DNA from: Trachythela sp. YZ-2020 | Taxonomy: Eukaryota; Cnidaria; Anthozoa; Malacalcyonacea; Clavulariidae | Length of the DNA: 64,000 bases | Assembly (NCBI GenBank): GCA_016169945.1 | Contig: JADLSH010000145.1 | Coordinates: 2,789,501-2,853,500 of the forward strand | Reading direction: 5' to 3' | In this document: piece by piece, positions 54,306 through 64,000 of the stretch | How positions within the stretch are numbered: position 1 is the stretch's first letter | How the letters are laid out: each line of letters opens with the position of its first letter | Translations under genes and position numbers: made by a program | Notes under the pieces: model-generated | Told to the model about the DNA's origin: nothing | Databases searched by the model: none | The model's input: only the letters and a program-made list of their open reading frames with translations

Positions 54306-56195
54306 CCCAAAACCAACTAGAGTAAATGAATTACACGTAAATGATATGAAATTGACCAGCCCCAATGGTATTGCTGAGGGTTTCAATACCTTCTTTTAAA
54401 TTTAGCTGAAGAAATTGGTACAACAGAATGCCATTTCAAAGACTACCTTGACAAAACTAATTCTGAATTTACTGCATTCAAATCAGTTACTGTAAACCAT
54501 GTTTGTCTTTTACTATGTGAACTATCTGGTAGCAAAGCTACTGGCCTAGATAAAACATCAAGCAAGATAATTAAAATTGCAGCACCATTGATTTCTGATT
54601 AATTGACTTACATTTTTAATCAAGCAATTACTCTATGTACTTTTCCACATGAGTGGAAGATTCCAAGAGTAATTCTCCTTTTTAAGAATGGCAAACGCAA
54701 CTTGCCAGGAAATTATCGACCAATTTCTGTCTTGCCTGCCATTAGTAAATTTATGGAACGTATCTTATATACTCAACTTTATGAATATTTGTCCGTAAAC
54801 AACATACTTTCTGAGCATCAATTTGGTTTCAGAAAATTTCATTCAACTGCTTCAGCTTTACTTGATTGTACGAATGATTGGCACATAAACATGGACAGGA
54901 AATTGTTCAATTTGGTTGTATTTATAGACTTGTATAAAAGTATATATATAGGTTGTATAAAAGCCTTTGATACTGTTGACCATGAAATCTTATTGCAAAA
55001 CCTAATGCAAGTTGGAATCACAGGAAATGCATTTCTACTGCTTAAATCTTATTTAACTGGCCGTACCCAAAGATGTGAAGTCAATGGCTCTATTTCAAGT
55101 GAAAATGGTGTAAAATGTGGTGTGCCCCAAGGGTCTATATTAGGACCACTGTTCTTTTTACTGTATATTAATGATTTACCTGCATGCCTGAATAAAACAA
55201 AACCCCGGCTCTTTGCTGATGACACAAATATCACAGCAGCTGGTGGGTGTTTAAGTGATATTGAAGATGCAGTAAATTTGGATTTAGAAAACCTTCGGAA
55301 ATGGCTCATGGCAAACAAACTGAGCTTGAACGTAGCGAAAACTGAATATCAAATTATTGGTAGTAAACCAATGCTAAAAAAACCTTCTGCTCAACAGCTT
55401 AGAATTCATATTCAAAACAAACCAATAAAAGCAAGTTTTTCAATGCAAAACGCTAGGTGTGACTCTTGATGAAAATCTGTGTTGGAAAAGTAATACAGAC
55501 ACTATTTGTAAAAAGATTTCATCTGGAATTTATGCTCTCAAACGCATTAAAGAGTATGTCATTTCTGTGTTCAATGCTATAATTCAACCCTATTTCAGCT
55601 ACTGTTGTGAAGTTTGGAATGTATTTGGTGAAACTCAATCACCACGTCTGCAAAAACTTCACAACAGAGCTGCTCGTATTATAGCACATGTGCCAAATGA
55701 GGTAGGTCAACAAACTGTACTGAATATATTAGGATGGGAACCACTCAAAGAACAAAGAGTGAAAGCCAAGGCAAAAATAATGTTTAAAACGCCCAATAAC
55801 ATGGGGCCAAACTCACTAAAATAATTATTTACTTTCAAAACGGAAATATTAGATCACAGTCTTCGTGACAGATCAAGTTCAATACGCTTGCCAAAGCCAA
55901 ATACGAACAACATGAAGAAAAGTTTCATGTACGATGGAGCTTCCATATGGAACTCCCTACCAGAAAAGATAAGAGAAATTAAATCAATCTCAAGTTTTAA
56001 AAGAAAAATCGCTACTCTTAGCTTATAAAATCACATGATTCTTAATGTAAATAGATACTTAATATTTGTATATAACTGCATGATCCTTTTTTATTTTTTA
56101 TTTACTTGTAACTATTTGTTAATATTTTACACGCCCATTGTGGAAACCAGCTTTAGCTGACAATGTTGGCGTGGTTAAATAAAGTTATCATCATC
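54306..56195 (+). pseudogene. 5'-truncated CR1/L2-type LINE, RT and C-terminus
   Basis: RT blocks: [88 protein letters not shown] and catalytic RLFADDTNITAA. Then come LMANKLSLNVAKTEYQIIGS, a frameshift near 55450, LDENLCWKSNTDTI and PYFSYCCEVWNVFG. The finger-palm junction has a 24-bp insertion that repeats TTGTATAAAAG (about 54933-54962), giving FIDLYKSIYIGCIKAFDTV. The 3' end has CACGCCCATTGTGGAAACC, AAATAAAG and a CATCATCAT tail at about 56195. Confidence 0.88.
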
Positions 56196-57135
56196 ATATA
56201 CCAGCTGTCTCCTAAAATTTCTAATGCAGCTGAGAGCAGAATAAATCTAGGAGCAGCATATCTTGGACAACAGAAAATAATGAATTACCGATTCACAATG
56301 AAAACCGCATTTACAAACTGGTGACGGAATGCAGCCTATTTTAAATAAATAATAATTAAGAGCACAGCAGTTTAGACGGAGACGAGTATGTAAAATTGAG
56401 CTGTATCAAATCAAGAGTAAAACTAAAACGTTTTTATATAATTTGAAATATCAAAAAAATTCTTTAGATGTTTCTTGAAAGTGTTTAATAAGTCTGAGTC
56501 CCTTATAACGTTGTCAAGAGCATTCCATAACCTAGTAGAATCAGGAAAAAACGATCTTTTAAACCTTTCGGTTCTACAGAGATAAAGTGTCAAGTTATCA
56601 GCAGATCTTAGCAACAATCCAGATCTTTGCTGTGAAGTTGCAGGAAGTAAATCAGTTAAATAACTAGGTACCAAGTTATTTACTATTTTAAAAAACAATA
56701 CAAGTTTATGCAAGGACCGCCTTGTTTTTAATTCCTCCCATGCAAGCTCATCCAATAATTTCCTTTGACTTGTGCCTTTCATAGCACCAGTGACCAATTT
56801 AGCAGCTTCATACTGAACTGATTCTAATAATTGTCATTAAGACCATCAAAACAACCATCCCAAACAACATCGGCATACTCCATTTTAGATCGAATTAGAT
56901 CTTTATAGAGCACTACCAATGTATCCCTATTAATTATTAGTGTTTTTGAAGCTTTTCCATGAATTGTCATAACATGTTCTCCCCAAGACAAATTAGAAGA
57001 AAGAGTAACACCAAGGTGTTGATGATTTGGGACAAGTTTAATGACTTTATTATCAAAATATATGTCGGGATGCTGTGGCTTATTACGTTTAGTCGAAAAA
57101 ATCATCGATTCTGTCTTACTTGGATTGATAATGAC

Positions 57136-57438
57136 CAAGCCCGTAGCTGAAGGGGGGCCTGGGGGGCAGTGCCCCCCCCCCATCCGGAAATAAAATTGAA
57201 ATCATCCCCCCCCAAACACGAGCACTATCAAATTATTTTTGTTTTGGTTAAGTTTATTTATAGCTAGAAAGTTGATTTTCTATGTTTACTTTAAAGTTTT
57301 AAGAAATAAAGGACAAATCTAATATTCTTCACGGTCTAGAAGAACGTATTTTTACCAATTTGAAACTAGCACAAAAACATCCCCTCTGCTAAATTTTTCA
57401 GCAGTGCCCCCCTAGAAATTGAGAGCAAGCTACGGGCT
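57136..57438. mobile_element. 303-bp MITE (CAAGCCCGTAGCT ends)
   Basis: Left end CAAGCCCGTAGCT, right end AGCTACGGGCTTG. The 8-bp target duplication is ATAATGAC / ATAGTGAC (57128-57135, 57439-57446; one difference). Long G and C runs lie just inside the left end. It splits the LINE frame between WTKDWFVTI and INPSKTESM. Confidence 0.88.
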
Positions 57439-59090
57439 TGATAGTGACAAACCAATCCTTCGTCCATTTTCCTATTTTATCTAAATCACTATTAAGTTTG
57501 ACAGACGAAGAGTTAATATTGTCAACCACATCAATCAAGGAAGTATCATCGGCATAAAGAAAACAATCAGTTTCAAGATCGGTGGTAATATCATTAATGT
57601 AAACCAAAAACAATGAAGGCCCCAACACTGACCCTTGAGGTACTCCGGCCTCTATATCTGTCCACTCTGATGCTTGGCCATCAATAACAACACGCTGTTT
57701 TCTATCAGTTAAATAACTTTTTATCCAAGCTAACAGAGGGTCTGTGATTCCTAAGGATTTAAGCTTAAACAAGAGACCTTTATGCCAAACCTTATCAAAA
57801 GCTTTAGTCATGTCCAAAAAAACAGCTTGCACTTCTTTCCCTTGTTCGAAAGCTTCATGGATCTTATGAACAATAAGAACAAGTTGGTTGACCGTTGAGT
57901 TTCCTGGCCGAAAACGGGACTGAAAGGGAGTGAAAAAATTTATTTCCAACAAAAAATTATATAGTCGAATAAATACAATTTTTTCAAGAATTTTGGATAA
58001 ACATATCAAAAGAGAAACTGGGCGATAATTAGTTTTTGATTGTCGATCATTCTTTTTGAAAATTGGTATGACATTAGCAAATTTCCACGCGGATGGAAAA
58101 TGCCCCGCATTGAGTGAAATATTCAAAATTCTGGACAACGACGTTGCTATGGCATTTGCGCATATTTTTAATAGGGAATTTCCATACCATCCACCCCGCA
58201 TGCCTTTGCAATATTCAAGTTTTTCAGTAAGTTAGTGACTTCAATTTCACATGTGGTAATCATGCCCAGTGATTTTGAGCTTTGGAATACCCTAGTATTT
58301 GGTATGGGGGCATCTAAATCTGGTATTTTGCATTGACTGGAAAAATATTCATTCAATAAAGTAGCTTTTTCTTTGGCATCAGTAATTATACAATTACTCT
58401 CAAACAATGCAGGCACGCTCGGTTGAATTTTACTCCCATACAATTGTTTAACTATTCCCCACCATTTCTTAGGACCAAGAAATACATCATTTAATTTATT
58501 GTTTAATTTGTTATAGAACGATATTTTGCTTTTACGTATTAAAGTCGTTGTATTATTCCTTTGTCGCCTATATAATTCCCATTTCTCTAGATTCTTATTT
58601 GCACAAAACTTTTTTAGTAAACGATTTCTTTTCCTAACAGCCCGTCTTACTTCGGAATTCATCCACGGTTTATCTCTAGGACGAATCACGACTATTTTAC
58701 TAGGCACATGAGTCATGAGAACATCTCGAAAACAATCAAACCAAGCATTGTATAATGTGTCAATATTTTGTATGTCTGCAAATACAACATCCCAAGGGGC
58801 ATCTAATATAGCATTTAGAAGATTGTTTTCATCCACACGTGAAAGTTCCCAAATATGGCGTTTATAACATTTGGTTCTATCAAGACTTATACTCATCAGA
58901 TCTTGCCAAAAATGAGCGAGTGGTCGCAATTACTAGGAGGACTAATTGTTCACCAAAATAGCCTGAATCAACAAAATAGCCTGGTGAATTTGTAATTATT
59001 AGATCCAATAAACCGGCTTGCTCCACTTGCCGTAATCCTTGTGGGTTCTTGGATAATTTGAACAAGACTATTACACTTCATCCACCTATA

Positions 59091-59280
59091 CAGGGTGTCC
59101 CAAAAAAAGTTTTTCATTTAATTAAAGCATAATAGCATAACAAACTAATAACCTTTTTTGATTTTTTTATAAATTTTTGAACGCGAAATGCAAAAAAAAA
59201 CACATTTTAACACACAGTATTGAATACAATATATTGCTTGGAATTGAACATACACTGAAATTTGAATTTAGAAGCCCAGA
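59091..59280. mobile_element. 190-bp AT-rich insertion (CAGGGTGTCCC start)
   Basis: Starts CAGGGTGTCCCAAAAAAAG and ends AGAAGCCCAGA. A perfect 8-bp duplication CACCTATA flanks it (59083-59090, 59281-59288). The two ends match only loosely as inverted repeats. It interrupts the LINE endonuclease between FGLQLYR and RWMKCNSL. Confidence 0.8.
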
Positions 59281-60131
59281 CACCTATATAATTGTAATCC
59301 AAATGCACTTCCATGCATGGGATTTTCAATGTTGAAATGGGCATTGAAATCCCCAAGGAGTAAAATATTACAATACGGTTTTAAATTTTTGATATTATCC
59401 AAACAAAGTAGTGTAAGTGGTCTAATAAAATCATATCGTCAACACTAATAGAACTTGGAGTTCTATAGCATACACCGCAAATAAAAGAGTGACTTTTGAG
59501 TTCTATTTCAACCCACAATAACTCAATTCCAATTTTTTCCAAATCAAGCCTCCTTTTCGCTACTAAAGATGATGAAATATAAAGCGCAACACCTCCAGCT
59601 CTCCTACCATTACTTCTATCTAAGCGAAACATTGGGCCAAAACTTGGTAATACTAGGGATACGATTTCCTCAAATTTATCTTCAACTCGCAGACTTCTTG
59701 CATTAATATGACCGATATTTAAAAAAAGATTATTGGATGGGCCGGGGTTGGTTTCTACATTTCCAGAGAGTAATATTAATAGCCCCAACAACGTTATAAG
59801 AACAAACAAACATCCGCATTGCAATTTGCATAAAGAATATGGTTTGAATACCTTACTTATGCAAAATATTTTACCATTAAATAAGCCGATTGCTGTTCTG
59901 TAGATTTGTAAACTGACTCCCATATCAGTAAATTTCCTCTAAAAGTAAAGATTAATAAACTTAGTTAATATAAATAAGTGTGCAAATAAAAAGCACACAC
60001 ACACACAACAAAAATAAATAAATTTAGAGTTATAACGAGTGAATAAATGCTATATAGCGTTAGCTAGGGACAATGAAGTACTGCCAGGCAATGAGGCAAA
60101 CATTCGCCAGCAGAAAAACATAATTCACAAA

Positions 60132-60480
60132 TTACGTTATAGTATATTGATTAATGTCGCCTTCAGATTTTATTCTGACGACGCGTCCATTCTGGAGTTT
60201 TACCAAAATTTTCCCGTCGCTTGTCCATACTGGAAGTGGCCTTAATTCACGGCGGGCAACATAAAAAATCCGCTTGTTTACAGCAGTCAAATCTTCATTT
60301 ACAAACAATGGTTTTCCTTTGAGAATTGTTTTTGATTTCATCACCTTAACCTTTGATTGATAAGAGCAAAATTTGACTATTATTGCTCGCGGCTTATAAC
60401 CAGCTTGACGCCTACCAACACGATGTGTTCTATCGATTTTTGATTCATTCACCTCACAACGGAGATCTTGTCTAAAGAAA
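60132..60480 (-). pseudogene. LINE ORF1 C-terminal half (coiled-coil/RRM type)
   Basis: Reads IDRTHRVGRRQAGYKPRAII, VKFCSYQSKVKVMKSK, FVNEDLTAVNKRIFYVARRE and VWTSDGKILVKLQNGRVV. It aligns block by block with ORF1 at 60697-61374 (DRAHRVGKPKENRSRAIIVR, FYVNEDLTSRNQKLLY, WSRDGKIFVKR). The N-terminal coiled coil is missing, so the element is 5'-truncated near 60480. Confidence 0.8.
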
Positions 60481-60696
60481 TCTAAGACAACTTCATAGCA
60501 AGGACACGGTCATTTTTTTACATAGTCAGAGCAAGTAAAGGTGCAAGTATACGGTGAACTTAAATCGCTCTGTTAACTACGACCTTATCTCAACACCAAA
60601 GTTATTAAACTCGTAGATACTAATGCTTGAATTGTCTACGTGTCGAGTACTTTTTGCTGCTAACGTATAGAAGAGTATATTTCAGCGTTAACTTTT

Positions 60697-61374
60697 ATGA
60701 TGACCAGAGGCAGTGTTGCTGCAATGGCCGCCATGAAATTAGAAATCGAAGACGCCTTAAAATCTGAGGCTTTCCAACAACTTCTTCAATCGGCTATCCA
60801 GGACGCACTAAATGTTGTAGTGTTGAAAATTATTGAACCTATGACTAAAACGATAGCCGAATTACAGGAGAAAATTACATCTCTAGAATCGCAGCTAGTG
60901 AGGGTTGAAAATATGGCGAATGACAACGAGCAATACTCGAGGCGTCACAATGTTAGGATCTCAGGGTTTGAAGAAGAGAGATTGGAAGATTGTATTACAA
61001 AGGTTGTCCAGTTTTGCAACGAGAAATTAAAAGTTGACTTATCTGATCAAAATATTGACAGGGCACACCGAGTTGGGAAGCCAAAGGAAAATCGATCTCG
61101 CGCGATCATTGTTCGTTTCAAGTCACACAAAGACAAAATAGCTGTGCTGAGGCAACGAAAGGAGTTGAAGTCTACGAGATTTTACGTCAATGAAGATTTA
61201 ACAAGCAGAAATCAGAAGTTACTTTACTGTGCAAGGAAAGATTGTAAAAATGCAGTTTCAGCCTGGTCAAGGGATGGTAAAATTTTCGTTAAGAGGGCGT
61301 CTGATGAGAAAATATTTAAAATCGTTTCAATGAGTGATTTTTTACAAAACGACTTACTTAATTTTGCATATTAA
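60697..61374 (+). CDS. LINE ORF1 protein, coiled coil plus RRM-like domain, 225 aa
   Basis: Intact frame. A helical N-terminal part (FQQLLQSAIQDALNVVVLKI) leads into a coiled coil (TIAELQEKITSLESQLVRVE). The block NEQYSRRHNVRISGFEE marks the start of the RRM-like domain of L1-type ORF1 proteins. DRAHRVGKPKENRSRAIIVR, RFYVNEDLTSRNQKLLYCAR and SAWSRDGKIFVKR follow. Such proteins trimerise, bind LINE RNA and act as chaperones. An L1-like ORF1 beside a CR1/Jockey-like ORF2 is notable compared with the SGNH-type ORF1s elsewhere in this window. Confidence 0.85.
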   Translation: MMTRGSVAAMAAMKLEIEDALKSEAFQQLLQSAIQDALNVVVLKIIEPMTKTIAELQEKITSLESQLVRVENMANDNEQYSRRHNVRISGFEEERLEDCITKVVQFCNEKLKVDLSDQNIDRAHRVGKPKENRSRAIIVRFKSHKDKIAVLRQRKELKSTRFYVNEDLTSRNQKLLYCARKDCKNAVSAWSRDGKIFVKRASDEKIFKIVSMSDFLQNDLLNFAY

Positions 61375-61505
61375 GATTAGCGGCTTAGTACCGACATTTC
61401 GTAGTGAACCTAATTGTTTTTTCAATGTTTAACTTTAATCTTTGTTATTTTGTGTTTGTGATTGTGCAGCAGGAGGTAAGATATCTTTATATATTTGTTT
61501 TTCCA

Positions 61506-64000
61506 CATGGGGGTTAGCTTGCAAATTTATAGAGCAGCGATCAATTTAAGTCTTTTAAGATTTCAAGTGTTGTTTATACACATTTTGTCCAAGGATTCTT
61601 GTTGGTAGCTGGTTATATGTTTTTAATCATGTTTTTGTCTGTATAGTCATTATTTTAGCTAATGATGTTCAATTAAATGCCAGTTCAACATTTTAGTATT
61701 GGACAGTTAAATGTTAGGAGTTTGAATATCAGAGAAAAATTTGAGGAACTTTCCTTTCTAATTAAGGAGAACAGTTTTGATGTTTTTGCCGTATGTGAAA
61801 CATGGCTCAATGAACACATTCCTAGCGACTCATTTGTAATTCCTGGTTACAATCAAATTATTCGCCTCGATAGAGAAGGTAGAATGGGTGGGGCGTTGCT
61901 TTTTTCACGTCTGAGTCACTTGTTGTAAAACGGCATGAAGAACTTGAAATTAACGGTTTTGAACTCCTTTGGATTGAATTTCGAGTGAATCAGCACCACA
62001 TATTATGTGGTATTGGATATCGGCCACCTAACAACGACCTAATTTCTGTTAACACATTTTTAAATAATTTCCAGACGGTACTTGATAAAATACACGATCT
62101 ACCTAGAGATTATAATGTAGTAATTGTTGGTGATTTCAATGCTCATTATGATGCGGTGCACCCACAGAAAAGTACTGATGTGAATTCAATTTCACAGTTT
62201 TTAGAGGAATAGTCTGGCCCAATTGATTTCAGAACCAACCAGAATAACTAGCCAATATGCTACAATTTTAGATGTTGTTATTACTAATCGCCCGGTATTA
62301 TTTACTAACACGGGAACTCTGAGTCCCCCATCTACCTGTGACCATTCTATTGTTTTTGTTCAAATGAATGTTCGAATTTTTAAATGCACTTCCTATAAAA
62401 GAGAGATCTGGAATTTCAATAATGTTGATTTTCCAGGATTAAACATTGCTGTTTTAGGAATTGATTGGTTTTCTTTGTTCGATAGTGAGTTCGATATCGA
62501 TAATGTTTATAATACTTGGGTCACTCAATTTCATGCTATTATCGAAAAATATATTCCGCGAAAAACCGTTACCATAAGACCAAGAGACAAACCGTGGATG
62601 AATGGTATTGTCCGTCGGGCAATACGTAGGCGAAATCGTCTGCTTCGTATTCATAATAAAAAACGAACCGAACTTTCTTGGGAAAATTATCGTTGTCAAC
62701 GAAATTTAACCACTACCCTGATTAGACAAGCTAAACAAACTTACTATGATAAAGTAAACGCGGAGCTGAGTAATCCTTTAACAAATATTAAAAAATGGTG
62801 GTCTATTTCAAAAAATCTTTGCGGCAAGACATACAAACCAAGAATACCAACTTTAATAGAAAATGATGATTTAATTACTAATCCAAGAGAAAAGGCTTGC
62901 ATTTTTAATGATTATTTTGTAGCCCAAACTCAGTTACCTGGAGCTGGTTCTTCTGTGGTGCCTAATCTACCTTTTTATCAATCTGTCACGTTCCTTGCTA
63001 ATATATGTGTTACTGAAGACGAAATTTTAATTTTAATGCGCAGTGTTGATATTTCGAAGGCGAGTGGATCTGATGGCATTGGTAATAAAATAATTACATT
63101 TTGTTCCGAGAGCATTTATTTGTTTTTACCAAATTTGTTAATTTCTCCTTTGCCTGGGGCAATACCCGACTGCGTGGAAAATGGCTAATGTTGTTCCTAT
63201 ATTTAAAAGGGTAACTTCCAATTGAAAGTAAATTATCGACCTGTATCACTTCTACCATGTCTCTCAAAAATATGTGAAAAAGTTGTTTTTGTTAGACTTT
63301 ATAATTTCTTATTAAATAGGTTATTTATACAAATTACAATCCGGTTTTCGACCAGGTGATTCAACAGTCAACCAACTGTTGTATTTTGTTCATCAGATTT
63401 ACTGCGCTTTCGAAGCTGGCAAAGAAGTGAGGATTGTGTTCTTGGATATTAGTAAGGCTTTCGACAAAGTCTGGCATGCCGGATTATTGAAAAAGTTAGA
63501 AGCACTAGGAATTCGTAATCCTCTTCTCCAATGGTTTAAAAGTTATTTGCAAGATAGAACTCAACTAGTTATAGAAGGGCAGTCGTCAGATTGGAGAAGC
63601 GTGAATTCTGGTGTTCCACAGGATCAGTTTTGGGTCCTCTTTTATTTCTAATTTACATTAATGATATAACTGATGACCTAGAATCCTGTCCTTTATTTTT
63701 GCCGACGATACTGCCTATTCGAAGTTGTCGATAATCCGACTTGCTCCGCTGAACTATTAAATAATGATTTAAATAAGATTTCAGAATGGTCAGATAGGTG
63801 GTTGGTGACAATGAACCTCAAAAACTAAATCTATGACATTTTCCAACAAAAGAGAAAGAAAAGTCATCCGGTACTTTCAATGAGAGGCTGTCCTATTGAT
63901 GAAGTCGTCTCGCACATTCATCTGGGTTTGACTTTTCAAAGTAATATGTCTTGGAAAAATCATATTTTATCAGTTTATGAAAAGGCATCTCAACGATTAA
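61506..64000 (+). pseudogene. LINE ORF2, decayed 2A, endonuclease and RT (3' end outside window)
   Basis: Starts MGVSLQIYRAAINLS, then a stop and frameshift. In another frame a hydrophobic stretch (VFVCIVIILAN) leads to DVQLNAS at 61664-61684, where the sister copy has the 2A-like motif. Endonuclease: FSIGQLNVRSLNIREKF, CETWLNEHIP, GIGYRPPNND, VIVGDFNAHYDA and EPTRIT. Connector: RPRDKPWMNGIVRRAIRRRN and IKKWWSISKNLCGK. RT: ASGSDGIGNKII, ANVVPIFK, VNYRPVSLLPCLSK, IVFLDISKAFDKVWHAGLL and NSGVPQ. Frameshifts are frequent (61920, 62210, 63190, 63330, 63620). Confidence 0.88.

Larger units (their letters stand above)
56200..59923 (-). pseudogene. LINE ORF2 with N-terminal 2A-like motif, endonuclease and RT
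   Basis: Starts MGVSLQIYRTAIGLF (ATG 59923). A hydrophobic stretch (LFVLITLLGLLILL) leads into SGNVETNPGP at 59738-59764, a 2A-like sequence with Asn for the usual Asp. Endonuclease: LNIGHINARSLR, RRAGGVALYISS, FICGVCYRTPSS, LLLGDFNAHFNIEN and EPTRIT. Connector: RPRDKPWMNSEVRRAVRKRN and KWWGIVKQLYG. RT: VIPIFKKNDRQSKTNYRPVS, FQSRFRPGNSTVNQL, VFLDMTKAFDKVWHKGLL, AGVPQGSVLGPSLFLVYIND and catalytic LYADDTSLID. C-terminus: LGVTLSSNLSWGEHV, MEYADVVWDG and LLDELAWEELKTRR, with a CPRYAAPR-like end near 56240. Several frame breaks. Confidence 0.88.
56198..60480 (-). mobile_element. Two-ORF LINE on the minus strand, 2A-bearing family
   Basis: From right to left: end of ORF1 (60480-60132), ORF2 start at 59923 with a 2A-like peptide, endonuclease, RT and C-terminus to about 56200. 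Two small DNA elements interrupt it (59091-59280 and 57136-57438). It faces the LINE at 60650-64000, which encodes the homologous ORF1 and the same ORF2 start, so both belong to one CR1/Jockey-group family. Confidence 0.85.
60650..64000 (+). mobile_element. Two-ORF LINE, runs off the window
   Basis: 5' UTR with TAACGTATAGAAGAG, ORF1 (60697-61374), a 130-bp spacer, and ORF2 from ATG 61506. The RT catalytic region is reached near 63700 and the C-terminus lies beyond 64000. Same family as the minus-strand LINE ending at 60480; the two stand head to head about 170 bp apart. Confidence 0.85.

Noticed and set aside
1..64000. CRISPR arrays, operons or bacterial genes
   Set aside because: Tandem arrays here lack unique spacers, genes have introns, and the mobile elements are eukaryotic.

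Overview
The window reads as nuclear DNA of an invertebrate animal. It is AT-rich, has GT-AG introns and is crowded with mobile elements. A secreted PAN/apple plus fibrinogen-like protein, an SGNH-type LINE ORF1, DIRS, BEL/Pao, Harbinger and hAT-like elements together suggest a cnidarian (coral, anemone or hydrozoan). This taxonomic call is inference from gene and repeat content; nothing in the sequence fixes the species.

Two host genes can be built, both on the plus strand. The first (exons from about 2101 to 8132, 5' end not found) encodes an acidic, partly coiled-coil protein with two ubiquitin-interacting motifs and an unrecognised C-terminal domain. The second (35276-53541, five exons, 1161 coding bases, phases all compatible) encodes a 386-residue secreted protein: signal peptide, PAN/apple domain, linker, fibrinogen-related domain. 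Its second intron is 15.6 kb and holds most of the complex repeat structure. A 0.73-kb stretch immediately upstream of its first exon is duplicated 3.7 kb further upstream.

Layout: 1-8.5 kb UIM gene with a SINE and an hAT-like MITE; 8.6-10.1 kb a 0.3-kb tandem repeat split by a MITE, then a hairpin; 11.3-16.1 kb Ty3/gypsy and LINE relics; 17.2-24.0 kb a minus-strand DIRS-type tyrosine-recombinase retroelement cut by two plus-strand LINEs; 26-29.9 kb a minus-strand BEL/Pao relic cut by MITEs; 30.7-35.2 kb the duplicated upstream block and two further MITEs; 36.4-44.1 kb a 7.7-kb inverted-repeat element with satellite-like arms and a LINE at its centre; 44.5-50.7 kb an hAT-like element holding a LINE that holds an apparently intact Harbinger transposon; 51.7-53.5 kb the last three exons of the PAN-fibrinogen gene; 53.7-64 kb a string of LINEs, including a head-to-head pair whose ORF2 starts with a 2A-like peptide.

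The mobile elements form a readable history. Several insertions are bounded by exact target duplications (8 bp for the hAT-like group, 6 bp for the big inverted-repeat element, 9 bp for a small telomere-repeat MITE, TA for a mariner-like MITE), so the order of events can be inferred from the nesting. All coordinates were counted by eye; boundaries without a stated target duplication are good to roughly 10-50 bases.
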